Shown: positions 22,894 through 34,491 of the stretch, one piece after another
Layout of the letters: each line of letters opens with the position of its first letter
Numbering within the stretch: position 1 is the stretch's first letter
Assembly: GCF_003573695.1 (NCBI RefSeq)
Contig: NC_039362.1
Span: 198,688,585 to 198,752,584, forward strand
Length of the DNA stretch: 64,000 bases
Source of the DNA: Papaver somniferum
Taxonomy: Eukaryota; Streptophyta; Magnoliopsida; Ranunculales; Papaveraceae
Direction: 5' to 3'
Made by a program: the position numbers and the translations under genes
The notes under the pieces: model-generated
What the model was told of the DNA's origin: nothing
Database searches by the model: none
The model's input: only the letters and a program-made list of their open reading frames with translations

Positions 22894-24610
22894 ATGTCGA
22901 ACTAGTATGATAGAAGCGAATACAATGATTATCGACCTGAATTTGAATATGGACATCATCCTTTCTATGACCATGTTGGGAATAGTGGTTGGGAACGCCA
23001 TCCTTTTCAAGGTTATGGTTCATACCATAGTGATCCCAATTACTATCCACACGCGAATTGGTCTTACGAGCAAGAAAATCAGGAACATTATAGTACTAGT
23101 TACGCGTTTTTGGAAAATTACTTAAAAACTAGTCCTGATTATGATATTTCTGAACCTGTTCCTTCTCTAGAAGAGACCCAACAACGGATTAAAAGGACGT
23201 ATAAACGTTTAGTTGCAATGAATAGTTTAAAAGAAGAGTGTACACGGTATTCTGAGATGATAAACGAGAGTAGTGAACGTATAAGTGTTATGCTCAGTGA
23301 AATTCAGGCACGTCTAGAGGCAGAAAATGAACAGTTAGCTAATGCTGCTCGAAATGATCTAAATTTCCAAAATAGTGTTTCTAATTCTACCCTTGATATC
23401 AATAGTGAATATTTGCCTAATTTAGAGGACGAGGTTAGAATAAAAGACACTACTTATTTAGATAAGGTTCAATCATCTTCGTACTATTATGATGAGGATA
23501 GTAGTAATGAAGAATCTGAAATGTGTAGGCATAGTGATCAGGAATCTATTAATCCAATTGAGCTTTATAATGATTCTAGTTCAAATCCAAATAATTTTTA
23601 TGATTATTCACCTATTCAAAAGGACGAGGATTTGATTAGGGATACCACCGTTTTAGACGATGTAGTTTTTCCTTTTGATTACGAAGCCGATAATGCTTTA
23701 GAGGAACGGGTTTATTCCGAAAATGCTGTTTTAGAGTCTAGCGACTTAGAAACAATAGTCTTAGACGAAAAAATGAACTCGTAGAGCTATTAAATATGAG
23801 TGGATGCGTCACTTGAGTATAACCTCGAAGAGCAATTGACTATTTTCAGGATTCCAATGATCTAGAAATTAAGGAAATTGTAGCTAGTCTATCTAGAGAT
23901 ACCAAAAAATCTATGTTTGGGGGTGATTATCATTCTCCTTGTGCCATACCTTTAGCTCTTACAGAGATCCCTCATTTTGGACTTGATATCTCTGCCTCGA
24001 CCATTTTACAAGATTACCTTCATACTCGTTCTCCCGAACCTAATGATGTCCAGGAAGAAGTTCAGTCGTTAGAAACCCATCCTCTGGTTGATGTGGTTTG
24101 CCCAGGCTATGATGCCCAGATTGACTTTGTTTTCCCACCAAATAGTTTTCTTCCAAATGTGGGAACGTTTATATTTCAAATGTGTCGAATATTAAGTTGT
24201 GAGACTAAACCTAAATGCTTTAGAAATTAGAATCGACACATTTGATTAAGACTGACCACTACTCTCATTGTGGTCAATTTTGTAAGTCAAATCTTATTGA
24301 CTTAGAGGATCCTCATTTATTTAGGTTATTATTGTGCGCTTCTAAGATCATATTTGAGTTTTTCCAGACTCTAGGACCTAATGATTCAGATACCACCTAT
24401 GAAGAAACGCAACCAATGAAAATATTTTATTTAGACCCTTTCTTAGAACCTGAACCACAATTAGATATAAATATCTTAATCAGGAAACTAGATAAGGGCA
24501 TGCTATACTTGTTCACTTTCTTGGGTTATTGTAGTTTCCTTTGGTCGGCTCTTTTTGGTTTTGAAGACCCCCAGTTATTTCGGTTGTTACTTTTTGATTC
24601 TATGAGGTGA
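22894..24610 (+). pseudogene. Decayed accessory protein region of element A
   Basis: An ATG at 22894 is followed by an in-frame stop at codon 4 (22903-22905); after it the frame is open to 23784. This part is rich in Tyr/His/Asn at the start (SEYNDYRPEF), then has a helical Glu/Arg/Leu segment (YSEMINESSERISVMLSEIQ) and long acidic stretches. A second frame reads on to 24230 with LTEIPHFGLDISAST. A third (24242-24610) contains EDPHLFRLLL, a hydrophobic stretch (LFTFLGYCSFLWSALF) and EDPQLFRLLL. Motifs and order parallel element E's 12372-10681 region. I do not recognise a known domain. Position (after the leader) suggests a gag replacement; the hydrophobic segment suggests membrane association. 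Both are inferences. Confidence 0.6.
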
Positions 24611-24764
24611 CTAATTCCTTCCGATGTCTGGCTGAAGACTTTAAACTTATCACTTTTTGGGAGGTAACCCAATCTCATGCGACACGGTAATATCTTTCCT
24701 TAACTCTTTTGCTTCAAATGGTAACAGTTTATCCTTGTTCATATGATTTTAATTTTATCCTTAG

Positions 24765-24804
24765 AACATTGAGGACAATGTTAGATTTAAGTTTGGGGGT
24801 ATGG
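24765..24804 (+). promoter_or_regulatory. Internal AGGA hairpin plus PPT-like tract in element A
   Basis: Arms AACATTG and CAATGTT flank AGGA (24765-24782), then agatttaagtttgggggtat. It lies just after the accessory coding region and 1263 bp before the terminal hairpin. Confidence 0.75.
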
Positions 24805-25930
24805 GAGAAACTTTTTAGTTGCACTTTTGAAACTTCTAGCGTCATATGGTATCCGGTTAGCTAAGTTTACATACTGTTTCTCACCGAAAAGATAGAAATT
24901 GGAATGCTAGAGATAACAACTTATTAAGACATTAGAGAAAAAGACATTGAGATCCTTGAAATTCAGGAGAGAACTTATTCCTTTTAGAGGGTAACTGTGA
25001 TGGACCTAACCATACATGATGGAAAGGCAAGTAGGTCAGGGAAATGCCAGAAAGACAAATCAACCTCACAATGTAGTCTTAGTTACTGGATTGCGACTCT
25101 CTCTCAGTAGAAACTTATCATCATCAACAAGCGGAGCGACATCAAAATCTATGAAGAAAGTTGAACACGTTTTAGGTTTAGAAGCAACAATAGAAGAGAA
25201 TAATTCAAAAATCAAAGTTGAAGTTATAAGAGCAAATGATATAAGTTGTTAGAATCCATGATACCAAGACATCACAAGTTGCGAAGATCCAAGTTTTGAA
25301 AGTCCTTCTCTCATGGCCACGTAAATTTTTGTCTTGTAATTTTTTGTTTTCAAAAAAAAAAAAAAATGAAACATCATTACGTTTTTTTTGTTCAATAAGG
25401 CCATAGGGAAGAAGAAATTTATAAGTCAAGAAAGAAATCGAAGAGAAGAGTTAATTGTCAAGGTTCTATGAGGTTCGAGAGTTTATCATCAACAGTTGAA
25501 GACCGAAGAAGGCGTTTTTTCTACTGAGCACTGTGAGAGAGTCGAAGAAAGATGCATTTTGGTTGCTTTGTTAGTCTGCTTTCAATATGGCACAAAATAT
25601 TTCTAGCACTGGTTTAACTCATCACACGTAATTAGTCCAGCTGTGTAGCAGATGTCCCTCTCATTTTTATCTCTCTCCTAATCTTATCCAGCTGTAAAGC
25701 AGCGGACGCATCTTACAATGTTTATGTAGCTGTATATCGGATATCTCTTTATCTAGCAGTGGTGTGGATGTGTCTCCCCTTTTCTTCAGTCAGCTTTAGA
25801 GCTGACACCTTTAATTTCTCTGGAATTCTACTTACTTGGAGATAGGTTGAGAATATGTATGTCCTCGTAGATCTTTGGATACTTGTGACAAATTAGGAGT
25901 AAATGTTTTGTGGGTACACCTCTGGTAAAC
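24805..25930 (+). other. A 3' non-coding block
   Basis: There is no convincing gene. A 78-codon frame at 25016-25252 and a poly-A run near 25352 are present. From 25640 to 25812 there are four or five irregular repeats built on cagctgtNNNgcag followed by a Tgtc-like end, each about 35-50 bp apart. Confidence 0.5.
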
Positions 25931-25934
25931 CCTT

Positions 25935-25970
25935 CGGAGACAACACTCCGCTGCTAGGGCCACCTAGCAG
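25935..25970 (+). ncRNA. Twin hairpins upstream of the A polypurine tract
   Basis: Stem CGGAG/CTCCG with loop ACAACA (25935-25950), directly followed by stem CTGCTA/TAGCAG with 8-nt loop GGGCCACC (25951-25970). B, C and E have CGAG/CTCG and CCACTA/TAGTGG at the same place, so several stem positions change in pairs. This is a predicted RNA structure, not a gene. Confidence 0.6.
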
Positions 25971-26027
25971 TTTAACGGCCTGCTGCACGTGGTAAGTGTA
26001 GTCTTTTTATCTTTTCAAAAATAAATT

Positions 26028-26065
26028 TTGCTCGAGGACTAGCAAATAATAAGTTTGGGGGTATT
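26028..26065 (+). promoter_or_regulatory. Terminal hairpin and polypurine tract of element A
   Basis: Arms TTGCT and AGCAA enclose a loop containing GAGGAC (26028-26045); aagtttgggggtatt (26051-26065) then abuts the 3' LTR. Confidence 0.8.
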
Positions 26066-27211
26066 TGACAGACACATTTTTTTGTTTAATTTGATCTCAA
26101 TACTATATATTGTTGGCACTCGAGTTTGTACTAATTTTGGTGTTTTATGTGTTTGTAGGAACCTTTGGAAAATAAACATTTTTTGGAAAATTCGGCTCGA
26201 AAAGTTGGTAAAAGCCCCGGAAGACACGTGTCATTCGGACTCTCACTGTTGGATAAGGGGCACCTCAATTACTAAGGGGCACCCCAGGTCACCCCAAAAG
26301 GCATCTGCTATTCGCACCCCAGTACAGGATTAGGGGGAGGTCATCTTCTCCATTTGAATTTTGTTTTTGGCGGGAAAATGGAGAACACTTCTGCAGATTT
26401 TTGATCGAATTGTTGAACGTGTTCTAGGGAGATTCAATGGCTGATTTTTGGTAGATAGTTGTGATATGGCCTATTAAACACACTGTGGGCGTTTGGTTCG
26501 ACCAGAATTGGCTAGAATCATCTAAACAATTCACGGGTTGAAAACAGGGCAGTTCGTGTATATCACGTGTTTCACGTGATTTGGAGAAGATTCAACGTGT
26601 TTTGTGCGTTCATGGAAGACCCTCACAGCCTGTTGGAGCGTGAAGGAGTTAAATATGGTAATTTGGAGGCTTGAAAACGCGTGAGAAGATGAAACAAGAA
26701 AGAAAATATTCCCAGAAATATTTTCTTTACTGTCGAGTTAAAGAGAATTATATGGAGTGAATGAGCGAGATTCGATGGGTATGTTGGCTATAAATAGGTT
26801 GTTGTGGTTGATTATAAGGGGTGTCGAGAGTCTGGGGGGCTGAGGAGATCCAGAGAAGAAGAAATTGGAGTTTTCCCAAACTCGGTTTCTGCTGCTGCTG
26901 CTGCTGAAGAACATGAAGAACACGAAGAACGGACCTGCACCAGCAGTCGTTTTTCTACAGTAATAACGACTCACACCTGTGGGTCGTACATCAGGCAGAC
27001 TTATTTGCTACAGCGTTTGCGACACAGCTGCAACAGTCTTATTTTGTCACTGAGGGTCGTAGTTCTCTGGTTTGTAACAAATATAATTGTTACAAACCCT
27101 GTTTTATTGTATTTCTCATATTCTCATCATTTGTAAACCATTTTTGAGCATCAATGAAACATTTTGAGAGGTTTTCCAACATGATGAGCGGCCAATTCCC
27201 TCGTAACCAAG

Positions 27212-29078
27212 TGATGAGTGCTAAAAAGTGCATATTTTTATATATTTTTCTTGGTATTTAACTCATCTTTTGTGCGTTAATTCTACATTTTATCCCATAT
27301 TCTGTATTTTCATTGTTTTCAAGAATAAAAATTTTTATTAATTAATTTTGCATTTTTAGGTAATAAATAAAGTTAGATGAATTGCGGAGCGGAAAAGAGC
27401 AGAAAAGTAGTGAAAAGCCGGGAGGAATTACGCAAGGAAGCCGCGAAGAATGTTGTGCGCAAGACCAAAAGGTTAGAACTGGGCTTGAAGAGGAAGAATT
27501 GTTGTTAAAGAAGATATGGGCTTGGCATATCCAAGGCCCAAAACCCTCACCCAGATCCATTTCCTATATCCATACCCGTTTCCCTTTCTAGCCGTCAGAT
27601 TGGACACATTTGAATCCAATGGTCGCAACATCGCCAGTACATCAAAGTATGAAGCTCCTGTCTAACACTACAGCACCTAACTAGCCGTTAGATCGATCTA
27701 TCATTTATACATCCCACGGCTCAGCGTCGCAGATCATCAAACTTTGCTATCTCCGCCTCACACCATAGTACCTAATACCTATACCCATCAACCAAATACA
27801 CCCTAACCTTCTTCTCCATCGACTTCACCTCCCCCATCCCTCTGCAGAGAAACAACCACCACCTTCTCCATCACCACCACCAACTCTGCCGTACAGCCAC
27901 GAGAAATCCAACCACCACCACACCCCTCTTCCAAGTCCCATCACCAACTATCTCGCCCCTTCTCTTGAGCCATCTACTTCACTAATTTCACACGTTTCTC
28001 TGAAACCCTAAGCATGTGAAAATAGTGAATTAGGTCGAGCTAGAGCAGGAAAAGGACCAGGAGAGGCAGACACAGAGTGGGTAGAAGCGTAGGAGTGAAA
28101 TTCGAGAAGTATGGGTAAGTTTCTACAAACCCTAATTTCAACTGTATTTGGGGATTTTTGGGAATTGGGTGTATGAACCCTAATTATGTAAATTGGGTAT
28201 AAATAGGACTTGTGGGTGTTGTTGTAGAGAGATGCCTGGATTAGCCAGAGTACCATTTGGAGGCCTGGATTAGCCAGTGCTCTCCACTGTTAGGTTTTGT
28301 AATCTTCTGTTTTAATTCCAAGTTTCAATTTCAATTACTCTTTATGTTTATCATGTTTACAATTACTGTCAATATGTTCTAATTACTCTTGCTAGGGCTT
28401 AGATGAAGCCTGAAGACCTTGTTGGGTAGCAAAATCTTAGTGGACACTCTTGTAGGTTTAACTGAATTAGGATGTTAGTGTTCTTGGTGATTGAAATCAC
28501 CTGTGATTGAGTGTGCTGTAAGAAGACACTCAATGCTAGGGGTGAACTAGAGAATTTAGGGACTTAACCATCCACATTTAACTAAAGTAGGGAAGTTATG
28601 AAGCTTAGGGATCAAACATCACCTGTGATTGAGTGTGCTGTAAGAAGACACTCAATGCTAGGGGTGATGCTAGTGAGCTTAGTTAATTAACTCTCTATCT
28701 ATGTATGCCCTGGATTATAGGAAGGCATGAGCCTCCACCTTTGTCCATTAGGGACAAGAGCATAAACTAGATTGATGCTTCCTAGCTAGGCCATAAGGTG
28801 AATTCAAATCCCCTAGTGCATTTACTGCTTAGCTTCTATGCCTTAGGCTCACTGCCTTTGTTTCACTGCCACTGTTACCTTTGCTTCATTGTCTTTATTT
28901 TACTTCATTGCCTTGCCTTTGGCTACTGCCTTTGTTCTCTGTTAAGTTTAGAAAACAGTTTAGGAAACTTCAACTTACACACCCTAGTCTCTGTGGATTC
29001 GACCCGTATTTGCATTGTTCTATACCTCGACACCGTGCACTTGCGGTATTAGTTTGTGACTCTTTTAGAGAGCCACCA
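27212..29078 (+). repeat. B 5' LTR
   Basis: It begins TGATGAGTGCTAAAAAGTGC and ends CTTTTAGAGAGCCACCA. TATA box is at 28198-28207. It contains two copies of the 29-nt hairpin (28506-28534 and 28628-28656). Confidence 0.95.
28506..28656 (+). ncRNA. Duplicated LTR hairpin in the B 5' LTR
   Basis: Stem ATTGAGTGT/ACACTCAAT with an 11-nt loop gctgtaagaag occurs at 28506-28534 and again at 28628-28656, each followed by gctaggggtga. It lies about 300 bp downstream of the TATA box and so in the transcript leader. The 3' LTR has the same pair at 33919-33947 and 34041-34069. Confidence 0.6.
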
Positions 29079-29084
29079 AGTTTT

Positions 29085-29101
29085 TGGCGCCGTTGCCGGG
29101 G
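29085..29101 (+). other. Primer-binding site of element B (tRNA-Asp)
   Basis: TGGCGCCGTTGCCGGGG is an exact complement of the 3' end of plant tRNA-Asp, six bases after the LTR end. Confidence 0.92.
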
Positions 29102-31140
29102 ACTTGGCTGCTGTGTGGTTGAAGTTGTTACTGCCCTGTAACTTAGTTTTTCAGCATCTTAGTGTAACTTAAGTGTTTTGTATTGCATCAGCATATTGCA
29201 TCTTAGTGTAACTTAAGTGTTTTGTATTGCATCAGCATATTGCATCTTAGTGTAACTTGCATCAGCATCTTGCATACTGCATCTTGGTTTGCATATCATT
29301 GCTGTTATCCCTCATTGTTTCTTTGCTCCACCCATTTGCTTCAAAGAGACTGATCATCTCTTCTTTGAGCCAGCAGGTGACTTGTGGTGCTGCTGAACTT
29401 ATGGTGCTGCTGTTGCTGTGGAGCTGTTGCTTCTATTGCTGCGGGTGCTCCTGTGCTTGTTGTACTTCTGCTCTCCTGCTGAGCTGCTGTGCTTGTGATG
29501 CTGTGGTGCTCCTGCTTGTGCCAGGCCAAGACTGCTGCTGAGCTGTTGTGGCTGCTGTTGCAGCCTGTTGCTGCTGAACTACCCCTCTTGCTACCTTGCT
29601 GCACTGCATACTTTGCACTGCCTTCACTGCATTCTGTTTAGTGTTTCATCTAGCATAACTTCTTTCACTTGCCTACTGTTAGCTTGCTTCATTCTAGCTT
29701 GCATCTTTCATACCTTCACTGCCTCATTACTTTTCTAGCATCTTAGTTGCATCTTGTCCTGCATCACTGCATATTTTCATCTTTTTCCTCAGTCATAAGT
29801 CAACTTCACTGCATATTTTAAATTTTCTGCACTTCTGTAATTGCAACTTAGCACCATGTGTTAGCTGCAGTTGTCTGTCTGTAGTTAGCTGCATATTTCT
29901 TTTGTTTATCTGCTACTACATCATCTTAACTGCTACTGCATATTGGTCATTGGGTCATTGTCATCTTGGTTTTGTACCAACTGAACTCTGAAATTTTCTG
30001 CTGTGAATGCCTGAGTTGTGTGATGAGTTAGCAGTGTCATCTTGAATGCCTTTGTTGTTGTGAGAACTAATTCTCTCATCTGAAATTACCAGGTAGTTGT
30101 GAAGTTGAGAAACAAGCCTGCAATACTGTTGCTGCCAAGGCTGTAAGGAAGAGGAGCTGTGGGATAAGGCAAAACCATTTTAAGCCTGCAATACAGCTGC
30201 ATCTTAGTTGTTGCTTCATCTTGCCTGCTTCCCAGTCTAGGCCTTGCCACAACTGTTCTGTAATGTGATAACTGAACCTCATGTTCTTCTTAGTGTGCTA
30301 ACTGACTTGCAAGGTGGTGGGTATCACTTAGGTTTACAGTTTTTCATCCAGCATATGTGGATTTAAGTTTCCATCACTGCATCGTTGTCCTGTTCATCTT
30401 GGGTTGTTGTTGTGCTTCTTTGACTCACCCATTTGCTTCAAAGAGACTGATCTTCTCTTCTAAGCTACCAGGTACCTGATGTGAAGCTTGAATTGGTGTT
30501 GATGTGCTGTTGCTGCTGGCCTGTTGCTGCCTGACTTACTGTTGTTGCTCTCTGCTACTGCTGCTGACAACTTCGGCTACTTGCTGCTGCTGCTGCCTGC
30601 TAAGCCGAGCCTCTGGTGCTCTTGCTGCTGGTGCTGAGCATCTGCTGCTACTTTCTTATGCTGCTGCTACTTTCTCCTTCTATGCTGCTGCTGGAGAGAA
30701 CCAAGCCCAACTGGGCTGTGCAACTAAGAGCCCAACTGGGCTCCCCTTTTCAAAGTGTAAGCCTAAACTAAAAGTAGAAATTATGAAAGTGTAATTATTC
30801 TAGGCTTGTAACAAATTCTGTTTCTGAATATTTTGATAACCCATTTCTAAAACTCACTTCTGGGCCTGTTTCTACTCTGGGCTTGACCCAAACAAAAAAT
30901 TGAAAAACATTTTCAAGCCCCGATGGGCCTAAGCTCTTGGCTATTCTGTTAGCCCAACACCAAATTGAAACTGAACTTCTGGGCTCCTGAACCCCAAACT
31001 GTGGGCTTATCCCAATTGTTTTTGGGCTTGTTTAACTTTGTAGTGGGCTTATTTGAACTGTTTGTGGGCTTGTTTAAATTTTCTTTGGGCTTATTGAAAT
31101 CAAACTCTGGGCCAAGTTTAACTGAATTCTGGGCCTCATC
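29102..31140 (+). other. B leader, non-coding
   Basis: There is no gene. A 44-bp unit (cttagtgtaacttaagtgtt...) is repeated about 2.3 times at 29156-29275. CTG-rich stretches (29388-29580, 30504-30700) give long but meaningless Leu/Cys or Gln/Ser frames. The palindrome AGCCCAACTGGGCT occurs at 30704-30717 and 30729-30742, followed by repeats of gtgggctt (31000-31100). Confidence 0.7.
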
Positions 31141-32565
31141 CAAAAAAAAAAAAAAACCAAGTGTTTCTAAACCAAAAATGTGGGTTGTCTCCCGACAAAA
31201 CCAAATTTTTCACAAAAAGTCCAATCTCATTAAAAACCAAATTTTCTTGTATAGAATCTAGTAGATAGTTTCTTAGTTAAATCTTTTGTTTCTTTTGTAC
31301 ATATTTTGCTAATCCAATATGATCTCGACTGACATATGTTGGATTCTTTCCTTGAATAACGGAGTTCTAATCTTGCTTTCGCCGAAATCGGGTATTCTCT
31401 TTCCTTTTTCTCTACTCAGCATGATCCTCTTCATATGTTGCATTATAATTCTTTACATTTTTTGAAACATTGAGGACAATGTTTAGTTTAGGTTTGGGGG
31501 TATAGAGTAGATACCACGATAACATGTTATAATTGAAAACAGAACTCCCTCTTTTTGAAAAAATTAAAAATTTCCAAAAAAAATTAAAAAAAATGGAAAA
31601 TCATAAAAAATCGAGCTCATTTACCTTGAAATGTTGACTCTTGTGCAAATATCTAAATTTTAGGAGTCTTAGTCTAGATATTTAGGCACCCTGATTCTAG
31701 CACAATTCACATAGTGATAAGAAACTTGCACGCGCACAATCTACCAATACATGTATAGCCTCGATCTTCAAGGTGTTTGATAGGAAGTTAGATTGCCAAT
31801 CACTTTAGAATACTGAATGAGACTTGACTAGCTTGTTCTTTGGTTGGCTGGGATAGAAGTTGGAGGATACGTTAAGAAAAGCAACCACAGAATTTGACCG
31901 GATGCATTCGATAAGGGCCACCTCTTGCTAAGAGTCATGTAATTATGTTTTTCTTTTTGTTCATGTATCAAAAGTGTCACTATGTTGTAAAGATCAAAGT
32001 TATTTCTTCAAAAAAAAAAAAATCAAAAAAAAAATCAAAAAAAAAAAAAAAAAAATCAATCAAGTATTTATTTATTCCATGTTTTGTCATGTTAAAGACA
32101 ATATTCTCTCTTGTTCCAAAAATAAAAGAGAGTAATCAATGTAAATAAGAGTCATGTAAAGAGTCATCTTTTTGTTGTAAATAGTCTTGCAATAAGCAAG
32201 GAGGGTGCAGCCATCGATGTATAACGCGGGTAAACTGAAATATCACCAACTCATTGGGTGAACATTCACAATTCTCGTAAAGCCGGACAGCTAGCTTGGC
32301 TTAGAATTCGGTTCTTAGCCTAAAAACTATCTCTTGGTGATTAGTAGTCATAACTTCAGGTCATTCTAGAAACATGTGTAGATATACTTTACACTCTTAT
32401 CACGTGTCTTTAGCTGTTATCAGTGCTAGGATTGTGCCTTTGATAGCTAGATTGACATCTCCATTTTGCTGTGAGCTTAAACTGTCTTGCACATGTCTCA
32501 TTTGATGGAATATGAGCTTATATTTTGTCCTAGAACTTTGTAGGTACGTTCTAAGCAAACCTTCA
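31141..32565 (+). other. B 3' non-coding block with internal AGGA hairpin
   Basis: It starts with an A run and aaaaccaaattttt-type repeats. Arms AAACATTG and CAATGTTT flank AGGA (31465-31484), followed by ggtttgggggta (31491-31502). Then comes a block of about 1.1 kb closely matching C (45120-46035) and the complement of E (9340-10340), with an A-rich simple repeat at 32010-32055. No protein frame is conserved across the three. Confidence 0.7.
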
Positions 32566-32718
32566 CGAGACTTCACTCGTCCACTAGGGACACTTGGTGG
32601 TTTAAAAGGCTTAGTGCATATGCTAAATGCATTCGAGAGACCAGCGACAGTGGTATAAGTATGATTTCCTTAGTTTTGTTTTACTTGAGGACAAGTAAAA
32701 ATCAGGTTTGGGGGTATT
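32566..32718 (+). promoter_or_regulatory. Twin hairpins, AGGA hairpin and polypurine tract of element B
   Basis: CGAG/CTCG stem (32566-32579); CCACTA/TGGTGG stem (32581-32600; one G-U pair); after 78 nt, TTTTACTTG/CAAGTAAAA around AGGA (32679-32700); then caggtttgggggtatt (32703-32718) abutting the 3' LTR. Confidence 0.75.
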
Positions 32719-34491
32719 TGATGAGTGCTAAAAAGTGCATATTTTTATATATTTTTCTTGGTATTTAACTCATCTTTTGTGCGTTAATTCTACATTTTAT
32801 CCCATATTCTGTATTTTCATTGTTTTCAAGAATAAATATTTTTATTAATTAATTTTGCATTTTTAGGTAATAAATAAAGTTAGATGAATTGCGGAGCGGA
32901 AAAGAGCAGAAAAGTAGTGAAAAGCCGGGAGGAATTACGCAAGGAAGCCGCGAAGAATGTTGTGCACAAGACCAAAAGGTTAGAACTGGGCTTGAAGAGG
33001 AAGAATTGTTCTTAAAGAAGATATGGGCTTGGCATATCCAAGGCCCAAAACCCTCACCCAGATCCATTTCATATATCCATACCCGTTTCCCGTATAGCCG
33101 TTAGATCGATCTATCATTTATACATCCCACGGCTCAGCGTCGCAGATCATCAAACTTTGCTATCTACGCCTCACACCATAGTACCTAATACCTATACACG
33201 TCAACCAAACACACCCCAACCTTCTTCTCCATCGACTTCACCTCCCCCATCCCTCTGCAGAGAAACAACCACCACATTCTCCATCACCACCACCAACTCT
33301 GCCGTACAGCCACGAGAAATCCAACCACCACCACACCCCTCTTCCAAATCCCATCACCAACTATCTCGCCCCTTCTCTTGAGCCATCTACTTCACTAATT
33401 TCACATGTTTCTCTGAAACCCTAAGCATGTGAAAATAGTGAATTAGGTCAAGCTAGAGCAGGAAAAGGACCAGGAGAGGCAGACACAGAGTGGGTAGAAG
33501 CGTAGGAGTGAAATTCGAGAAGTATGGGTAAGTTTCTACAAACCCTAATTTCAACTGTATTTTGGGATTTTTGGGAATTAGGTGTATGAACCCTAATTAT
33601 GTAAATTGGGTATAAATAGGACTTGTGGGTGTTGTTGTAGAGAGATGCCTGGATTAGCCATAGCACCCTTTGGAGGCCTGGATTAGCCAGTGCTCTCCAC
33701 TGTTAGGTTTTGTAATCTTCTGTTTTAATTCCAAGTTTCAATTTCAATTACTCTTTATGTTTATCATGTTTACAATTACTGTCAATATGTTCTAATTACT
33801 CTTGCTAGGGCTTAGATGAAGCCTGAAGACCTTGTTGGGTAGCAAAATCTTAGTGAACACTCTTGTAGGTTTAACTGAATTAGGATGTTAGTGTTCTTGG
33901 TGATTGAAGTCACCTGTGATTGAGTGTGCTGTAAGAAGACACTCAATGCTAGGGGTGAACTAGAGAATTTAGGGACTTAACCATCCACATTTAACTAAAG
34001 TAGGGAAGTTATGAAGCTTAGGGATCAAACATCACCTGTGATTGAGTGTGCTGTAAGAAGACACTCAATGCTAGGGGTGATGCTAGTGATCTTAGTTAAT
34101 TAACTCTCTATCTATGTATGCCCTGGATTATAGGAAGGCATGAGCCTCCACCTTTGTCCATTAGGGACAAGAGCATAAACTAGATTGATGCTGCCTAGCT
34201 AGGCCATAAGGTGAATTCAAATCCCCTAGTGCATTTACTGCTTAGCTTCTCTGCCTTAGGCTCACTGCCTTTGTTTCACTGCCACTGTTACCTTTGCTTC
34301 ATTGTCTTTATTTTACTTCACTGCCTTGCCTTTGGCTACTGCCTTTGTTCTCTGTTAAGTTTAGAAAACAGTTTAGGAAAATTCAACTTACACACCCTAG
34401 TCTCTGTGGATTCGACCCGTATTTGCATTGTTCTACACCTCGACACCGTGCACTTGCGGTATTAGTTTGTGACTCTTTTAGAGAGCCACCA
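32719..34491 (+). repeat. B 3' LTR
   Basis: It matches the 5' LTR closely but lacks about 90 bp present at 27590-27685. TATA box at 33611-33620; hairpins at 33919-33947 and 34041-34069. Confidence 0.95.

Larger units (their letters stand above)
27212..34491 (+). mobile_element. Element B: Athila-like LTR retrotransposon without gag-pol
   Basis: TSD CCAAG is at 27207-27211 and 34492-34496. 5' LTR 27212-29078 (1867 bp), tRNA-Asp primer-binding site 29085-29101, leader to about 31140, 3' non-coding block 31141-32718, 3' LTR 32719-34491 (1773 bp). LTRs are nearly identical except for a deletion of about 90 bp in the 3' LTR at about 33093. The leader resembles that of C, and the sequence from 31141 resembles C from about 44700; the 5.5 kb of gag-pol between is absent. 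B is therefore a deletion derivative that depends on an autonomous Athila-type partner. It is the youngest layer of the nest. Confidence 0.94.

Noticed and set aside
29257..30794. Leu/Cys-rich membrane-like frames and opposite poly-Gln frames in the B leader
   Set aside because: They come from CTG/CAG triplet composition; C has similar runs in other positions and frames, so there is no conserved protein.
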